A stretch of DNA of 64,000 nt from an uncultured Paracoccaceae bacterium (GCA_937872465.1 CALMSR010000038.1:186001-250000); one strand, 5' to 3'; shown: positions 18,080-27,057, counted from the first letter of the stretch. The notes: generated from the sequence alone by a model not told the origin. Numbers and translations: made by a program.

Positions 18080-19218
18080 GAGCCGTCGGGGGTCACCGTC
18101 TGCTCGATCAGCCAGTCCACCACCGCGATCTGGGCGTCGTGATCGGCCGCGCCCCCGGCGAGGGCGGCGTTGTAGACGCGCAGCTGATGGTCGGCGCTGG
18201 TGCCGCGGCGGGCGATCACCCGCGCATGCTCGACCTCCTCGATGCAGCCGAGCCTTTCGGCATGGGGCCGGAGCAGCTCGACCAGCTCGTCGATGAGATC
18301 GGGCAGCGGCACGAGCTTGCGCTTGCCGAAATCACCCATTTCCGCCTCGATTCCATAGCGTTGCGCGCGCCACTTGTTCTCGAGCACGAGGATCTGGCGA
18401 TAGGAGCGCCAGCGCTGGTTCTCGCCGCGCAGATGGTAGAGGAAGGCGAGGATGGACTGGTAGAGCGCGGCGATGGTCAGCCCGTCCTCCGACCAGGTGC
18501 AGATGTCGCAGATGCGGATCTCGAGCGTCGGATGCTTGCCCGAGGGGCGGATGTCCCACCAGATGCGGGTGGGATCCTTGACCATGCCGGTGTCGCTGAG
18601 GATCTCCAGCATCTCGTTCCAGTCGTTCCAGCTCTCGAAGACCTCCGGCAGGCCGGAGCGCGGCAGGTCGCCGATGATGATCGGGCGGAAGGCCTTCAGC
18701 CCGGTGTCGTGGCCCTCCCAGAAGGGCGAGGAGGTCGAGAGCGCCAGAAGATGCGGCATGAAGTAGCTGACCTGGCTCATCAGGTCGACGCGGAGGTTCG
18801 GGTCGGCGATGCCGGCATGGACATGCATGCCGCAGATCGCCATGCGCCGCGCGAGGCTGCGGTGCTCGGCGCCGAGGATGCGGTAGCGCTCCATGTCGAC
18901 GGGTTCCTGTTCCTTCCAATGGGCCCAGGGGTGGGAGGAGGCGGCGATCATGCGCATGCCGTGGGCGGTGGCGGCCTCGGCGATGGCGCCGCGGAGCATG
19001 CGGATCTCCTCGCGGGCCTCGCCGATGGTGGCGCAGACGCCGGTGCCGATCTCGACCTGGGCCTGGAGGAATTCGTGGGTGACCTTGTCGCCGAGGATCT
19101 CCTTGCAATGCGCCATGAAGCCGGCGGGCTGCCGGGTGGCGAGCGCCCGGGTCTCCGGGTCGACGAGGAGGTATTCCTCCTCGATTCCGATGGAAAAGGT
19201 CTCTTTCTCGATGCTCAT
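18067..19218 (-). CDS. carboxylate-amine ligase, YbdK/GCS2 family
   Basis: 383 residues of the glutamate-cysteine ligase type 2 family. The N-terminal FSIGIEEEYLLVDPETR carries the Glu residues that bind metal and ATP. The family motif GMHVHAGI lies mid-protein, and HPTLEIRICD supplies further metal-site residues. Members join a carboxylate to an amine with ATP; E. coli YbdK has weak gamma-glutamylcysteine ligase activity, but the physiological substrate is generally unknown. ATG 19218 gives the standard MSIEKETFSIGIEEEY start. It stands alone between two intergenic stretches. The 3' end overlaps a tandem repeat. Confidence 0.9.
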   Translation of the reverse strand: MSIEKETFSIGIEEEYLLVDPETRALATRQPAGFMAHCKEILGDKVTHEFLQAQVEIGTGVCATIGEAREEIRMLRGAIAEAATAHGMRMIAASSHPWAHWKEQEPVDMERYRILGAEHRSLARRMAICGMHVHAGIADPNLRVDLMSQVSYFMPHLLALSTSSPFWEGHDTGLKAFRPIIIGDLPRSGLPEVFESWNDWNEMLEILSDTGMVKDPTRIWWDIRPSGKHPTLEIRICDICTWSEDGLTIAALYQSILAFLYHLRGENQRWRSYRQILVLENKWRAQRYGIEAEMGDFGKRKLVPLPDLIDELVELLRPHAERLGCIEEVEHARVIARRGTSADHQLRVYNAALAGGAADHDAQIAVVDWLIEQTVTPDGSAPA

Positions 19219-19331
19219 CTCGTCCCCCGCCTTGATGCGTGAAGGTCCGGGCAAAGGCCGGCGGATGTCAAGCGCCGCGGTGGGGGAATCCGGGGGGATC
19301 CCATTTGGCAACGCGACACCGTCCTTACGAA

Positions 19332-19486
19332 CTCCGGGCGTGCCCGGCCCCACCACCCCGCCCGGCGGGGACCGCCGGGCAGCGCCCGCCGCGGCCCGTC
19401 ACGCCAACGGCATGCCTCCGGCACGACGCGGGCGCTTCGCTTCCGCCCGGGCCGGGCGCTGCCCTCGTCTCGTGGCGGGACGGTCG
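19332..19486. repeat. structured intergenic repeat, copy B
   Basis: Second copy of the element at 8565-8716, same orientation, with scattered substitutions. It keeps the 12-bp long-range stem exactly (GGGCAGCGCCCG at 19377-19388 with CGGGCGCTGCCC at 19453-19464) and the GCCCGGCGG hairpin. It fills most of the 360-base gap between the ligase start (19218) and the AraC-type regulator end (19579). The rest of that gap shows nothing recognisable. Confidence 0.75.
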
Positions 19487-19578
19487 TACCGGGGACGATG
19501 GGCTTCGGATGCGATCGACCTGTGCCGCAATCGGCGGGCACGATCCTGGCACCGGCCATGCCCGATCCCTGCAGGCCG

Positions 19579-20586
19579 TCAGGGCTGGGGCCGGCGCAGA
19601 TGCGACGGGGGGTGGTCGGTCCAGCGGCGCACGGCGCGGGTGAGCGAGGAGGGGGAGGAATAGCCCAGCGTCGCGGCGATCTCGCCGATCGGGGCGGCGC
19701 CTTCCTCGATCCGCGCCAGGGCGGCCTCGCGCCGGGCCTCGTCGACCAGGGCGGAGAAGCTCGTGCCCTTCGCCGCGAGGCGGCGTTGCATGGTGCGCAG
19801 GGTGACGCCCGCCGCCTCGGCGAGGATCTCGGCCGAGGGCTGGCCGTCGGCCACCATGGCGGCTACCATCCGCCGGGCGGCCTCGAGGAAGCGGGCCTGC
19901 TGGCGCAGCGCCGCTTCCGCGCCGGGGTGGAGCACGGAGGCCGCGGGGCCGGGCCGCCGCAGGGGCGCCGCCAGCACCGGGGCGGCGAAGCGCACGCGCA
20001 TCGTGCCGCCTGCCGCGGCGCGGAGCGAGCGGGCGATCCCGGCCGGAACCTGGGAAAGCCCGAACCGCGGATGCGGCGGCAGCGCCACCTCCTCGAAACA
20101 GGGCTGCCGGGCATGGGCGGCGGCGCAGAAGGCGGCGACGAGCGCGAGGGTGTAGAGCTGGGCGTGGTGCAGGGATGCGGGATCGGCGCGGATCGCGAAG
20201 GCGACCTCGAGGATGCCGCCGCCGGCCTGTTCGGTGAAGGCGAAGGTCTCGTGCGTGCAATAATCCGGCATGGTCCGCGCGACCCCCGCCAGCCCCTCGG
20301 CGACCGTCGCGCCGCCGAAGGCGGCCCTTCCGAGCGCGCCGAGGCCCGCGACGCTCGCGTCCCCCACGACCTGCCATGCCAGATCCGGCCGGCCCTCGCG
20401 CTCGGCGAGGGCGCGGATGAAGGTCATGACCGAATGGAGCGGCAGGCTGCGATCGGGGTCGGTGAGCGGATCGCAGGGCACGCCGGCCGCGGCGAGGTAG
20501 TCGTCCACCGGGCGGCCCCGCGCTTCGAGCCATTCCACGAAGGCGAAGAGCGAGCCCGCCCGGATCAGCGGGATGGTGGCGGTCAT
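19579..20586 (-). CDS. AraC-family transcriptional regulator
   Basis: 335 residues. The N-terminal 230 form an Arabinose_bd/OruR-type sensor region (PDYCTHETFAFTEQAGGGILEVAF). The C-terminal 100 form an AraC helix-turn-helix pair: first HTH AEILAEAAGVTLRTMQRRLAAKGTSFSALVDEAR, second PIGEIAATLGYSSPSSLTRAVRRWTDHPPSHLR. The gene is divergent from the arylsulfatase with a 163-base shared control region, so it probably governs sulfatase expression in response to a small molecule. Family is certain, target inferred from position. Confidence 0.9.
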   Translation of the reverse strand: MTATIPLIRAGSLFAFVEWLEARGRPVDDYLAAAGVPCDPLTDPDRSLPLHSVMTFIRALAEREGRPDLAWQVVGDASVAGLGALGRAAFGGATVAEGLAGVARTMPDYCTHETFAFTEQAGGGILEVAFAIRADPASLHHAQLYTLALVAAFCAAAHARQPCFEEVALPPHPRFGLSQVPAGIARSLRAAAGGTMRVRFAAPVLAAPLRRPGPAASVLHPGAEAALRQQARFLEAARRMVAAMVADGQPSAEILAEAAGVTLRTMQRRLAAKGTSFSALVDEARREAALARIEEGAAPIGEIAATLGYSSPSSLTRAVRRWTDHPPSHLRRPQP

Positions 20587-20651
20587 GGGGGTTCTCCGGG
20601 CCTCGCGGGCGATTGTCGCCTGCGGTCAACTTTCCGGCGCGGGCATTTGCT

Positions 20652-20665
20652 ATTCAAGCCTGAAT
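20652..20665. promoter_or_regulatory. ATTCA-N4-TGAAT dyad between regulator and sulfatase
   Basis: ATTCAAGCCTGAAT is a perfect 5-bp inverted repeat around a 4-base spacer, in the divergent region of the AraC-type gene and the arylsulfatase. AraC proteins more often bind direct repeats, so another factor is possible. Confidence 0.35.
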
Positions 20666-20749
20666 CGGCGGATTTCCGCAGTCCACGCAGACGTGACCTG
20701 CCCGAGGGGGCGAGGCCTGCGTCTGCTTCCGTTCCGAAGGGAGAGACAG

Positions 20750-23317
20750 ATGAAATCGGCGAGCTTCCTCTCGACACTGGCCGCCGGCCTCGTGATCGCG
20801 GCTGGCGCAAGCGCCCAGAGCGACGGCGAGGCCCCGGCCGCGGCCATCGACGGGCACGCGAACGCCGGCGTTGACCACCACGCGGAGGCCGCCGGGAGCC
20901 CCGGATCGCCCGATGCCACGACGACGATCGACGGCAACTACATTCCGAACGTGCCGCCGCAGTTCGGGGGCACGATCGAGCTCAATGCCTACGATTCGAC
21001 GTCGTTCTGGCCGCCGCGGATCGTGCCGCCCGAAGACGCGCCGAACGTGCTGGTGATCATGACCGACGACACCGGGTTCGGGGCCGGATCGACCTTCGGC
21101 GGCGTGATCCCGATGCCGGCGCTCGACCAGCTCGCCGCCGACGGCCTGCGCTACACCAACTTCAACTCGACCGCACTCTGCTCGCCGTCACGGGCGGCGC
21201 TGCTCACCGGGCGCAACCACCACAATGCGGGCTTCGGCGTCATCGCGGAGCAGTCCACCGGCTTTCCCGGCTATGACGCGGTGATCGGCCGCGACGAGAT
21301 CGCGATCGCCGGGATCCTCAGCGCCAACGGATACAACTCGTCGTGGTACGGCAAGAACCACAACACGCCACCCTACACCGAGAGCCAGCTCGGGCCGTTC
21401 GACCAGTGGCCGACCGGCGAGATCTTCGGCTTTGACCATTTCTACGGCTTCATGGGGGGCGATGCGAACCAGTGGCAGCCGAACCTCTTCAACGACACCA
21501 CGCAGATCTACCCGTTCCGGGACAACCCGGGCTGGAACCTGATCACCGCCGAGGCGGACGACGCCATCCGCCAGTTGCAGACGCTGAACTCGATCGATCC
21601 GGAGCAGAAGTTCTTCGTTTATCTGGCACCGGGGGCGACCCATGCGCCTCACCACCCGACCAAGGAATGGGTCGACAAGATCAGCGCGATGCATCTCTTC
21701 GACGACGGCTGGAACAAGCTGCGCGAGACGATCTTCGCCAACCAGAAGAAGCTCGGGGTGATCCCGCAGGACGCCGAGCTCACGCCCTGGCCCGACGACC
21801 TCAAGCAGTGGGACGAGCTGACCGACGACGAGAAGAAGCTCTTCATCCGGCAGGTCGATGTCTATGCCGCCTATCTCGCCTATGCCGACCACGAGAACGG
21901 CCGGGTGATCCAGGCGATCGAGGACATGGGCAAGCTCGACGACACGCTGATCATCTACATCGTCGGCGACAACGGCAGCTCGGCCGAGGGCTCGCTGATC
22001 GGCACGCCGAACGAGGTGGCGCAGTTCAACGGCGTGACCCCGCCCGTCGACGTGCAGCTCAAGGACTTCTACGACGTCTGGGGCACCGACCAGACCTACA
22101 ACCACATGGCGGTGGGCTGGACCTGGGCCTTCGACACGCCGTTCAAGTGGACCAAGCAGATCGCCTCGCACTTCGGCGGCACGCGGCAGGGCATGGTGAT
22201 GTCCTGGCCGGAGCGCATCACCGACAAGGGTGGCGTGCGCAACCAGTTCAGCCATTTCATCGACATCGTGCCGACGATCCTCGAGGCCACAGGCATCCCG
22301 GCGCCGAAATTCGCCTACGGCATCGAGCAGAAGCCGATGGACGGGACCAGCATGGTCTATACCTGGGATGCGGGGCCCGACGATCCGACAAGGCACACGG
22401 TCCAGTACTTCGAGATGTTCGGCAACCGCGGCATCTACAACGACGGCTGGTACGCCAATACCACGCCGATCGCCGATCCCTGGGCGCTGTTCTCGGTCCC
22501 GGCGCGGGACGTGATGAACAGCTTCGAGTGGGAGCTCTACGACCTGACCAAGGACTGGACCCAGAACAACGACCTGGCGGCGGAAATGCCGGACAAGCTG
22601 CGCGACATGCAGCAGCTCTTCTTCGTCGAGGCGTCGAAGTACAACGTCTTCCCGCTCGACAACTCGCTGGCGCCGCGGATGGTGACGCCGCGGCCGAGCG
22701 TCATCGCCGGCAAGTCCCACTTCGAGTATACCTATCCGGTGGTCGGCAACCCGAACGGCACCGAGCCGCTGCTGCTCAACGCCTCCTACAAGATCACCGC
22801 CGAGGTCGAGGTGGGCGAGGACGGCGGCGACGGGATGCTGTTCACGCAGGGCGGCAAGTTCGGCGGGCACGGCTTCTACATCCTCAAGGGCGTGCCGGTC
22901 TACACCTGGAACCTGGTCGATCTGGAGCGGGTGCGCTGGGAGAGCAGCGAGAAGCTCACCGCCGGCAAGCACAAGCTCGAGTTCGTGTTCAACTACGACG
23001 GCCTGGGCTTCGGCACCTTCGCATACAACAGCCTGAGCGGCGTCGGCCGGTCGGCCGAGGGTATCATGTATGTCGACGGCAAGGAGGTGGCGCGGCAGAA
23101 GATGGATCACACCATCCCGATCACGCTGGCCTGGGACGAGAGCCAGGACATCGGCTCGGACACGCTCACGGGCGTGAACGACGCCGACTACCAGGTGCCT
23201 TTCGCCTTCAACGGCACGATCGACAGGATCACGCTCGACATCGAGCGGCCGCAGCTGAGCGAGCAGGACATCCAGAAGCTGGAGGCGGCGGCCAGCGCCC
23301 AGGGCGACAAGGGCTGA
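20750..23317 (+). CDS. secreted arylsulfatase with C-terminal beta domain
   Basis: 855 residues with a signal peptide (KSASFLSTLAAGLVIAAGASAQ). The sulfatase domain opens with PNVLVIMTDDTGFG (metal-binding Asp pair) and has the sulfatase signature C-S-P-S-R-A-A-L-L-T-G-R, with Cys144 as the residue converted to formylglycine. GDNGSSAEG supplies further metal ligands. About 200 C-terminal residues form a beta-rich part (SYKITAEVEVGEDGGDGMLFTQGGKFGG) seen in long arylsulfatases. It should release sulfate from sulfate esters in the periplasm. Maturation needs a formylglycine-generating enzyme or anSME, and neither is encoded here. ATG 20750 follows GAAGGGAGA. Confidence 0.93.
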   Translation: MKSASFLSTLAAGLVIAAGASAQSDGEAPAAAIDGHANAGVDHHAEAAGSPGSPDATTTIDGNYIPNVPPQFGGTIELNAYDSTSFWPPRIVPPEDAPNVLVIMTDDTGFGAGSTFGGVIPMPALDQLAADGLRYTNFNSTALCSPSRAALLTGRNHHNAGFGVIAEQSTGFPGYDAVIGRDEIAIAGILSANGYNSSWYGKNHNTPPYTESQLGPFDQWPTGEIFGFDHFYGFMGGDANQWQPNLFNDTTQIYPFRDNPGWNLITAEADDAIRQLQTLNSIDPEQKFFVYLAPGATHAPHHPTKEWVDKISAMHLFDDGWNKLRETIFANQKKLGVIPQDAELTPWPDDLKQWDELTDDEKKLFIRQVDVYAAYLAYADHENGRVIQAIEDMGKLDDTLIIYIVGDNGSSAEGSLIGTPNEVAQFNGVTPPVDVQLKDFYDVWGTDQTYNHMAVGWTWAFDTPFKWTKQIASHFGGTRQGMVMSWPERITDKGGVRNQFSHFIDIVPTILEATGIPAPKFAYGIEQKPMDGTSMVYTWDAGPDDPTRHTVQYFEMFGNRGIYNDGWYANTTPIADPWALFSVPARDVMNSFEWELYDLTKDWTQNNDLAAEMPDKLRDMQQLFFVEASKYNVFPLDNSLAPRMVTPRPSVIAGKSHFEYTYPVVGNPNGTEPLLLNASYKITAEVEVGEDGGDGMLFTQGGKFGGHGFYILKGVPVYTWNLVDLERVRWESSEKLTAGKHKLEFVFNYDGLGFGTFAYNSLSGVGRSAEGIMYVDGKEVARQKMDHTIPITLAWDESQDIGSDTLTGVNDADYQVPFAFNGTIDRITLDIERPQLSEQDIQKLEAAASAQGDKG

Positions 23318-23326
23318 CGGCCGGTC

Positions 23327-23351
23327 GGGAGGGCCGCGATCCGGCCCTCCC
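23327..23351. terminator. bidirectional hairpin between sulfatase and doeD
   Basis: GGGAGGGCC (23327-23335) pairs perfectly with GGCCCTCCC (23343-23351) around a 7-base loop. It lies in the 74 bases between two converging genes, as expected of a two-way terminator. Confidence 0.65.
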
Positions 23352-23391
23352 CTGACCCTGACGTTCCATCGCGCGGCCGGCGCTCAGGGCC

Positions 23392-24762
23392 TCAGTTGAA
23401 GGTCGCCGCCACCGCCTTGCCGAGCGCCCCGGCGATGCGGTCGGCCTCGTCGCGGGTGAGGCAGAGCGGCGGGGCGAAGCCGATGATGTCGCCCTCGGGC
23501 ATGGCGCGGGCGATCACACCTTCGGCGAGCAGCGCGCCGGTGACCCTGGCGCCGATCCTGGCGGCGGGGTCGAAGAAGGTCCGCGTGTCGCGGTCCTCGA
23601 CGAATTCCACCGCGCAGAGCAGGCCCTCGCCGCGGATTTCGCCGAGGTTCGGGTGCGCGCCGATCGCCCGGGTGAAGGCGTCCCGCAGGTAGGGGCCGGT
23701 TTCCCGCGCGTTCTTCACTAGTTCGAGCTTGTCCACCAGCTCGAGGTTGGCGATGCCCGCCGCGGCGCCGAGGGGATGGGCCGAATAGGTCCAGCCGTGG
23801 CCGATCGGGCCGTTCTCGTCGGTGCCGCGCTCCAGCACCGCCCAGACCCTGTCGTTGACGATCGAGCCCGAGAGCGGGGCATAGGCCGAGGTGAGCCCCT
23901 TGGCGATGGTGATGATGTCGGGGCGGATCCCGTAATGGTCCGAGCCGAACATCGCGCCGAGGCGGCCGAAGCCAGAGACGACCTCGTCGGCGATCAGCAG
24001 GATGTCGTGCTTCTTCAGGATTGGCTGGATGGCCTCCCAGTAGCCCGCGGGGGGCGGCACGAGGCCGCCGGTGCCGAGCGCCGGCTCGCCGATGAAGGCG
24101 GCGATGGTGTCGGCCCCCTCGCGTTCGATCAGCGCCTCGAGCGCGGCGGCGCAATGGGCGACGAACTCCGCCTCGGACTGGGCGAGGTCCTTGCGGCGGA
24201 AGTAATAGGGCGCCTCGGTGTGCAGGACCTGGGGCAGCGGCAGGTCGAACTTGGCGTGGAAGGCCTTGAGCCCGGTCAGCGAGCCGGTCATCAGCCCCGA
24301 GCCGTGGTAGCCGCGCCAGCGGGAGATGATCTTCTTCTTCTCCGGCCGGCCGAGGATGTTGTTGAAGTACCAGACGAGCTTGACGTTGGTTTCGTTGGCG
24401 TCCGAGCCGCCGAGGCCGAAATAGACCTTGGACATGCCCGCGGGCGCGCGGTCGAGGATCATCCTGGCCAGCGTGATCGAGGCCTCGGTGCCGTGGCCGA
24501 CATAGGCGTGGTAATAGGCGAGCTCGCGGGCCTGCTCGGTGATCGCCTCGATGATCTCGCGGCGACCGTAGCCGACATTCACGCAATAGAGCCCGGCGAA
24601 GGCATCGAGCAGCCTGCGGCCGTCGCGGTCCTCGATCCAGACACCCTCGCCGCCGGTGATGATGCGGCTCGGCGTCTCGCCGCGGGCATGGGCCGCGAGA
24701 TGGGTCGAGGCGTGGAAGAAGGTCTCGCGGTCCCAGAGAGCGAGCTGATCGTTGGTGAGCAT
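23392..24762 (-). CDS. doeD: PLP aminotransferase, probable diaminobutyrate transaminase DoeD
   Basis: 456 residues of the class III omega-aminotransferase family. It has the PLP-phosphate and cofactor region FGLGGSDANETNVKL, aspartate in LLIADEVVSGFGR and the Schiff-base lysine K288 in TIAKGLTSAYAPLSG. Placed after a Lrp/AsnC regulator and a semialdehyde dehydrogenase, it fits atf/doeD of ectoine catabolism, which turns L-2,4-diaminobutyrate into aspartate semialdehyde. ATG 24762 is preferred because GGAAAGGA precedes it. ATG 24783 overlaps the upstream stop (ATGA) and is possible. On sequence alone a putrescine or beta-alanine aminotransferase is an alternative; the ectoine cluster 10 kb away favours DoeD. 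Confidence 0.8.
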   Translation of the reverse strand: MLTNDQLALWDRETFFHASTHLAAHARGETPSRIITGGEGVWIEDRDGRRLLDAFAGLYCVNVGYGRREIIEAITEQARELAYYHAYVGHGTEASITLARMILDRAPAGMSKVYFGLGGSDANETNVKLVWYFNNILGRPEKKKIISRWRGYHGSGLMTGSLTGLKAFHAKFDLPLPQVLHTEAPYYFRRKDLAQSEAEFVAHCAAALEALIEREGADTIAAFIGEPALGTGGLVPPPAGYWEAIQPILKKHDILLIADEVVSGFGRLGAMFGSDHYGIRPDIITIAKGLTSAYAPLSGSIVNDRVWAVLERGTDENGPIGHGWTYSAHPLGAAAGIANLELVDKLELVKNARETGPYLRDAFTRAIGAHPNLGEIRGEGLLCAVEFVEDRDTRTFFDPAARIGARVTGALLAEGVIARAMPEGDIIGFAPPLCLTRDEADRIAGALGKAVAATFN

Positions 24763-24779
24763 GGTCTTTTCCTTTCCCG

Positions 24780-26264
24780 TCATGCCCAGTCGCGGCAGAC
24801 GTATTTGATGTCGGTGAAGGCCTCGAGCCCGTATCGGGCGCCCTCGCGGGCGAGGCCGGATTGCTTCATGCCGCCGAAGGGGATCGGCGCGCCGGTGACC
24901 TTGGTGCGGTTGATCGCCACCATGCCGAACCGCAGGGCGCGGCTGAGCCGGTAGATCCGCCGCGGGTCGAGCGCATGCACATAGGCGACGAGGCCGTATT
25001 CGGTGTCGTTGGCGCGCGCCACCGCCTCCTCCTCGCTGACGAAGGAGGCGACGGCTGCCACCGGGCCGAAGGTCTCCTCGCGGAAGATCAGCGCGTCGGG
25101 CGGCACGTCGACGAGCAGGGTCGGCTCGAAGAAGAGCGGGCCGAGACCGGAGCGCCTGCCGCCGGTGAGGAGCCTCGCGCCGCGTTTCAGCGCGTCGGCG
25201 ACGTGCTCCTCCTGCTTGGCGACGGCCTTCTCGTTCATCAGCGGCCCGAGGTCGCGGTCCTCCATGCCCGGCCCGAGCGTCAGCGCCGCGATCCGCGCGG
25301 CGAAGCGCGTGCAGAAGCCCTCGTAGACCGGGCGCTCGACCAGGAAACGGTTGGCGCCGAGGCAATCCTGGCCGGTGGTGGCGAACTTGGCCTTGACGGC
25401 TTCCTCGGCAGCCTGGTCGAGATCGGCCTCGGCGAAGACGAGGAAGGGCGCGTGGCCGCCGAGTTCGAGCACCAGCCGCTTCACGGTCGCGGCGGACTGG
25501 CGGTAGAGCAGCTTGCCGATTTCGGTGGAGCCGGTGAAGGACAGCGCGCGCACCCGCGGATCCTCGGTCCAGGGGCCGACCACGGTGGCGGCGTCGCCGG
25601 TAACCACGTTGAAGACCCCGGCGGGGAAGCCGGCGCGCTCGGCGAGCTCCGCCAGTGCCAGCGCCGAGAAGGGGGTCTCGGCGGAGGGATGCGCGACCAC
25701 GGTGCAGCCGGCGGCGAGCGCCGCGGCCGCCTTGCGCGTCAGCATGGCGGCGGGGAAGTTCCACGGCGTGATCATCGCGGCGACGCCGACCGGCTCGCGC
25801 CAGATCTCCACCTCGGCGTCCGCGAGATGCGAGGTGACGCTCTCGATGTTCGGGCGCTTGGCCTCCTCGGCGTAGAATTCCACGAAGGAGGCGGCGTAGT
25901 CGATCTCGCCGCGGGCCTCGGAGAGCGGCTTGCCCTGCTCGAAGGTCATGATGCGCGCGAGATCCTCGCGATGCACGAGCATCAGCTCGAACCAGCGCCG
26001 CAGATGCGCCGAGCGTACCTGCGGCAGGGCCGCGGCCCAGGCGGGAAAGGCGGCTTCGGCGGCATCGACGGCGGCGGCGCTGTCGGCGGCGGAGAGGCGC
26101 GCCACGCTGCCGATCGCCGTTCCGTCGGCGGGATCGGTGACCGCGATGCCGGCGCCGCCCGCGCCGCCCACCCAGCGCCCGCCCACATAGGCGAAGCCGC
26201 GCAGCAGGGCGGGATCGCCCAGGGCGGACATCAGCGCTTCGCTCCGTATCTGCGGTCCTGACAT
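24780..26264 (-). CDS. doeC: NAD(P)-dependent semialdehyde dehydrogenase, probable DoeC
   Basis: 494 residues of the aldehyde dehydrogenase superfamily, closest in pattern to succinate-semialdehyde dehydrogenases. It shows ITPWNFPAAMLTRK, NAD-site FTGSTEIGK, the general-base Glu in LELGGHAPF and catalytic Cys301 in TTGQDCLGANR. In ectoine catabolism the matching gene (ssd/doeC) oxidises aspartate semialdehyde to aspartate. It is second in the regulator-dehydrogenase-aminotransferase order known from marine Rhodobacterales ectoine loci. ATG 26264 follows GGAGAGGAG. GabD-like activity in GABA or putrescine use cannot be excluded. Confidence 0.82.
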   Translation of the reverse strand: MSGPQIRSEALMSALGDPALLRGFAYVGGRWVGGAGGAGIAVTDPADGTAIGSVARLSAADSAAAVDAAEAAFPAWAAALPQVRSAHLRRWFELMLVHREDLARIMTFEQGKPLSEARGEIDYAASFVEFYAEEAKRPNIESVTSHLADAEVEIWREPVGVAAMITPWNFPAAMLTRKAAAALAAGCTVVAHPSAETPFSALALAELAERAGFPAGVFNVVTGDAATVVGPWTEDPRVRALSFTGSTEIGKLLYRQSAATVKRLVLELGGHAPFLVFAEADLDQAAEEAVKAKFATTGQDCLGANRFLVERPVYEGFCTRFAARIAALTLGPGMEDRDLGPLMNEKAVAKQEEHVADALKRGARLLTGGRRSGLGPLFFEPTLLVDVPPDALIFREETFGPVAAVASFVSEEEAVARANDTEYGLVAYVHALDPRRIYRLSRALRFGMVAINRTKVTGAPIPFGGMKQSGLAREGARYGLEAFTDIKYVCRDWA

Positions 26265-26403
26265 GGCTCTGCTCCTCTCCGGGGCATCCGGTCCCCGCGG
26301 CCTCGTGGCACGTCGCGCGGATGGTAGGCCGCGCGGGGCAGGCGGATTGTCCAAAGGGATGCGGGGCGGCAGAGGATTCTTCTCTTTCCCGGCGCGGCGG
26401 GCG

Positions 26404-26901
26404 TCAGGTCTCCGGGTCCGCCGCCTCGATCAGCGCCTCGAAGGGCGGGGCGGAGGCGGTCTTGACGTCCTTGGTCACCACATAGGTGAAATAGCGCCTG
26501 AGCCCGATGCGCTCGGCGAGCAGCGCGTCGATCAGCCGCTGGTAGCTGTCGATGTCGCGGCTGACGACCTTCAGCAGGTAGTCGTAGCCGCCGCCGATCG
26601 CCCAGGCGGCCTGGATCTCTTCGTGGCGGGCGATGGCCTGCTCGAAGCTCCGGAAGGTCTCGGCCCGGTGGTTGTCGAGCTCGACCGTGACGAAGACCGT
26701 CACATGGGGCGCGATGCGGGCGAGCGCCACCTCGGCGCGGTAGCCCTCGATATAGCCTTCCGCCTCCAGCCGCTTCATGCGCTCCCAGGCCGGGGTCGCC
26801 GAGAGATTGATCCGCCGCGCGAGCTCGGCCTTGGTGATGCGTCCCTCGCGGCTCAGCACCGTGAGGATCTGCAGGTCGCGGTCGTCGAGCGGGCGGGACA
26901 T
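26404..26901 (-). CDS. doeX: Lrp/AsnC-family regulator, probable DoeX
   Basis: 165 residues: an N-terminal helix-turn-helix (DDRDLQILTVLSREGRITKAELARRINLSATPAWERMKRLEAEGYI) and a C-terminal RAM ligand-binding domain (AAWAIGGGYDYLLKVVSRDIDSYQRLI). Such regulators sense amino acids or related compounds. It is transcribed in the same direction as, and 139 bases ahead of, the dehydrogenase and aminotransferase. That matches asnC/doeX in ectoine clusters, where the regulator is thought to answer to pathway intermediates. ATG 26901 gives the standard MSRPLDDRDLQIL start. Confidence 0.85.
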   Translation of the reverse strand: MSRPLDDRDLQILTVLSREGRITKAELARRINLSATPAWERMKRLEAEGYIEGYRAEVALARIAPHVTVFVTVELDNHRAETFRSFEQAIARHEEIQAAWAIGGGYDYLLKVVSRDIDSYQRLIDALLAERIGLRRYFTYVVTKDVKTASAPPFEALIEAADPET

Positions 26902-26957
26902 GGCCCGCAGCCTTGGCGGCGCGCGGGGGCTTGTCAATCCGGGCGGCCGGGCGCGAG

Positions 26958-26975
26958 GCGCGAAATAATTCGCGC
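26958..26975. promoter_or_regulatory. GCGCGAA-N4-TTCGCGC dyad
   Basis: A perfect 7-bp inverted repeat around ATAA lies in the 156-base divergent region between doeX and sqr, just upstream of the FNR-type box. It could serve either gene; the binding protein is unknown. Confidence 0.4.
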
Positions 26976-26981
26976 GGGGGC

Positions 26982-26995
26982 TTGACCTGCGTCAA
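26982..26995 (+). promoter_or_regulatory. FNR/FixK-type box upstream of sqr operon
   Basis: TTGACCTGCGTCAA matches the TTGAC-N4-GTCAA form of boxes bound by FnrL/FixK/DnrR-type CRP-family regulators in alphaproteobacteria. Its centre is about 42 bases upstream of the start point expected from a TATTCT -10 at 27019-27024. That is the class II activation position. It suggests induction under low oxygen or nitric oxide; this is inferred from spacing. Confidence 0.6.
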
Positions 26996-27019
26996 GGCAG
27001 GCCCCTAGTTGGATGTCAT

Positions 27020-27035
27020 ATTCTAATTACTGAAA
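27020..27035 (+). promoter_or_regulatory. SqrR/BigR-type operator over the sqr -10
   Basis: ATTC-N8-GAAA (27020-27035) differs by one base from the ATTC-N8-GAAT consensus of the persulfide-sensing repressor SqrR. It overlaps the probable -10 and start point, the right place for repression. The gene behind it is a sulfide:quinone-oxidoreductase-like flavoprotein, which fits. No ArsR-type repressor gene is in the window, so the regulator would act from elsewhere. Confidence 0.5.
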
Positions 27036-27057
27036 CTGTTAACGCGAGGAGCGCGGC

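Noticed and set aside
24780..26264. Calling the dehydrogenase gabD of GABA catabolism
   Set aside because: The sequence allows it, but the regulator-dehydrogenase-aminotransferase order plus the ectoine cluster 10 kb away make DoeC more likely.
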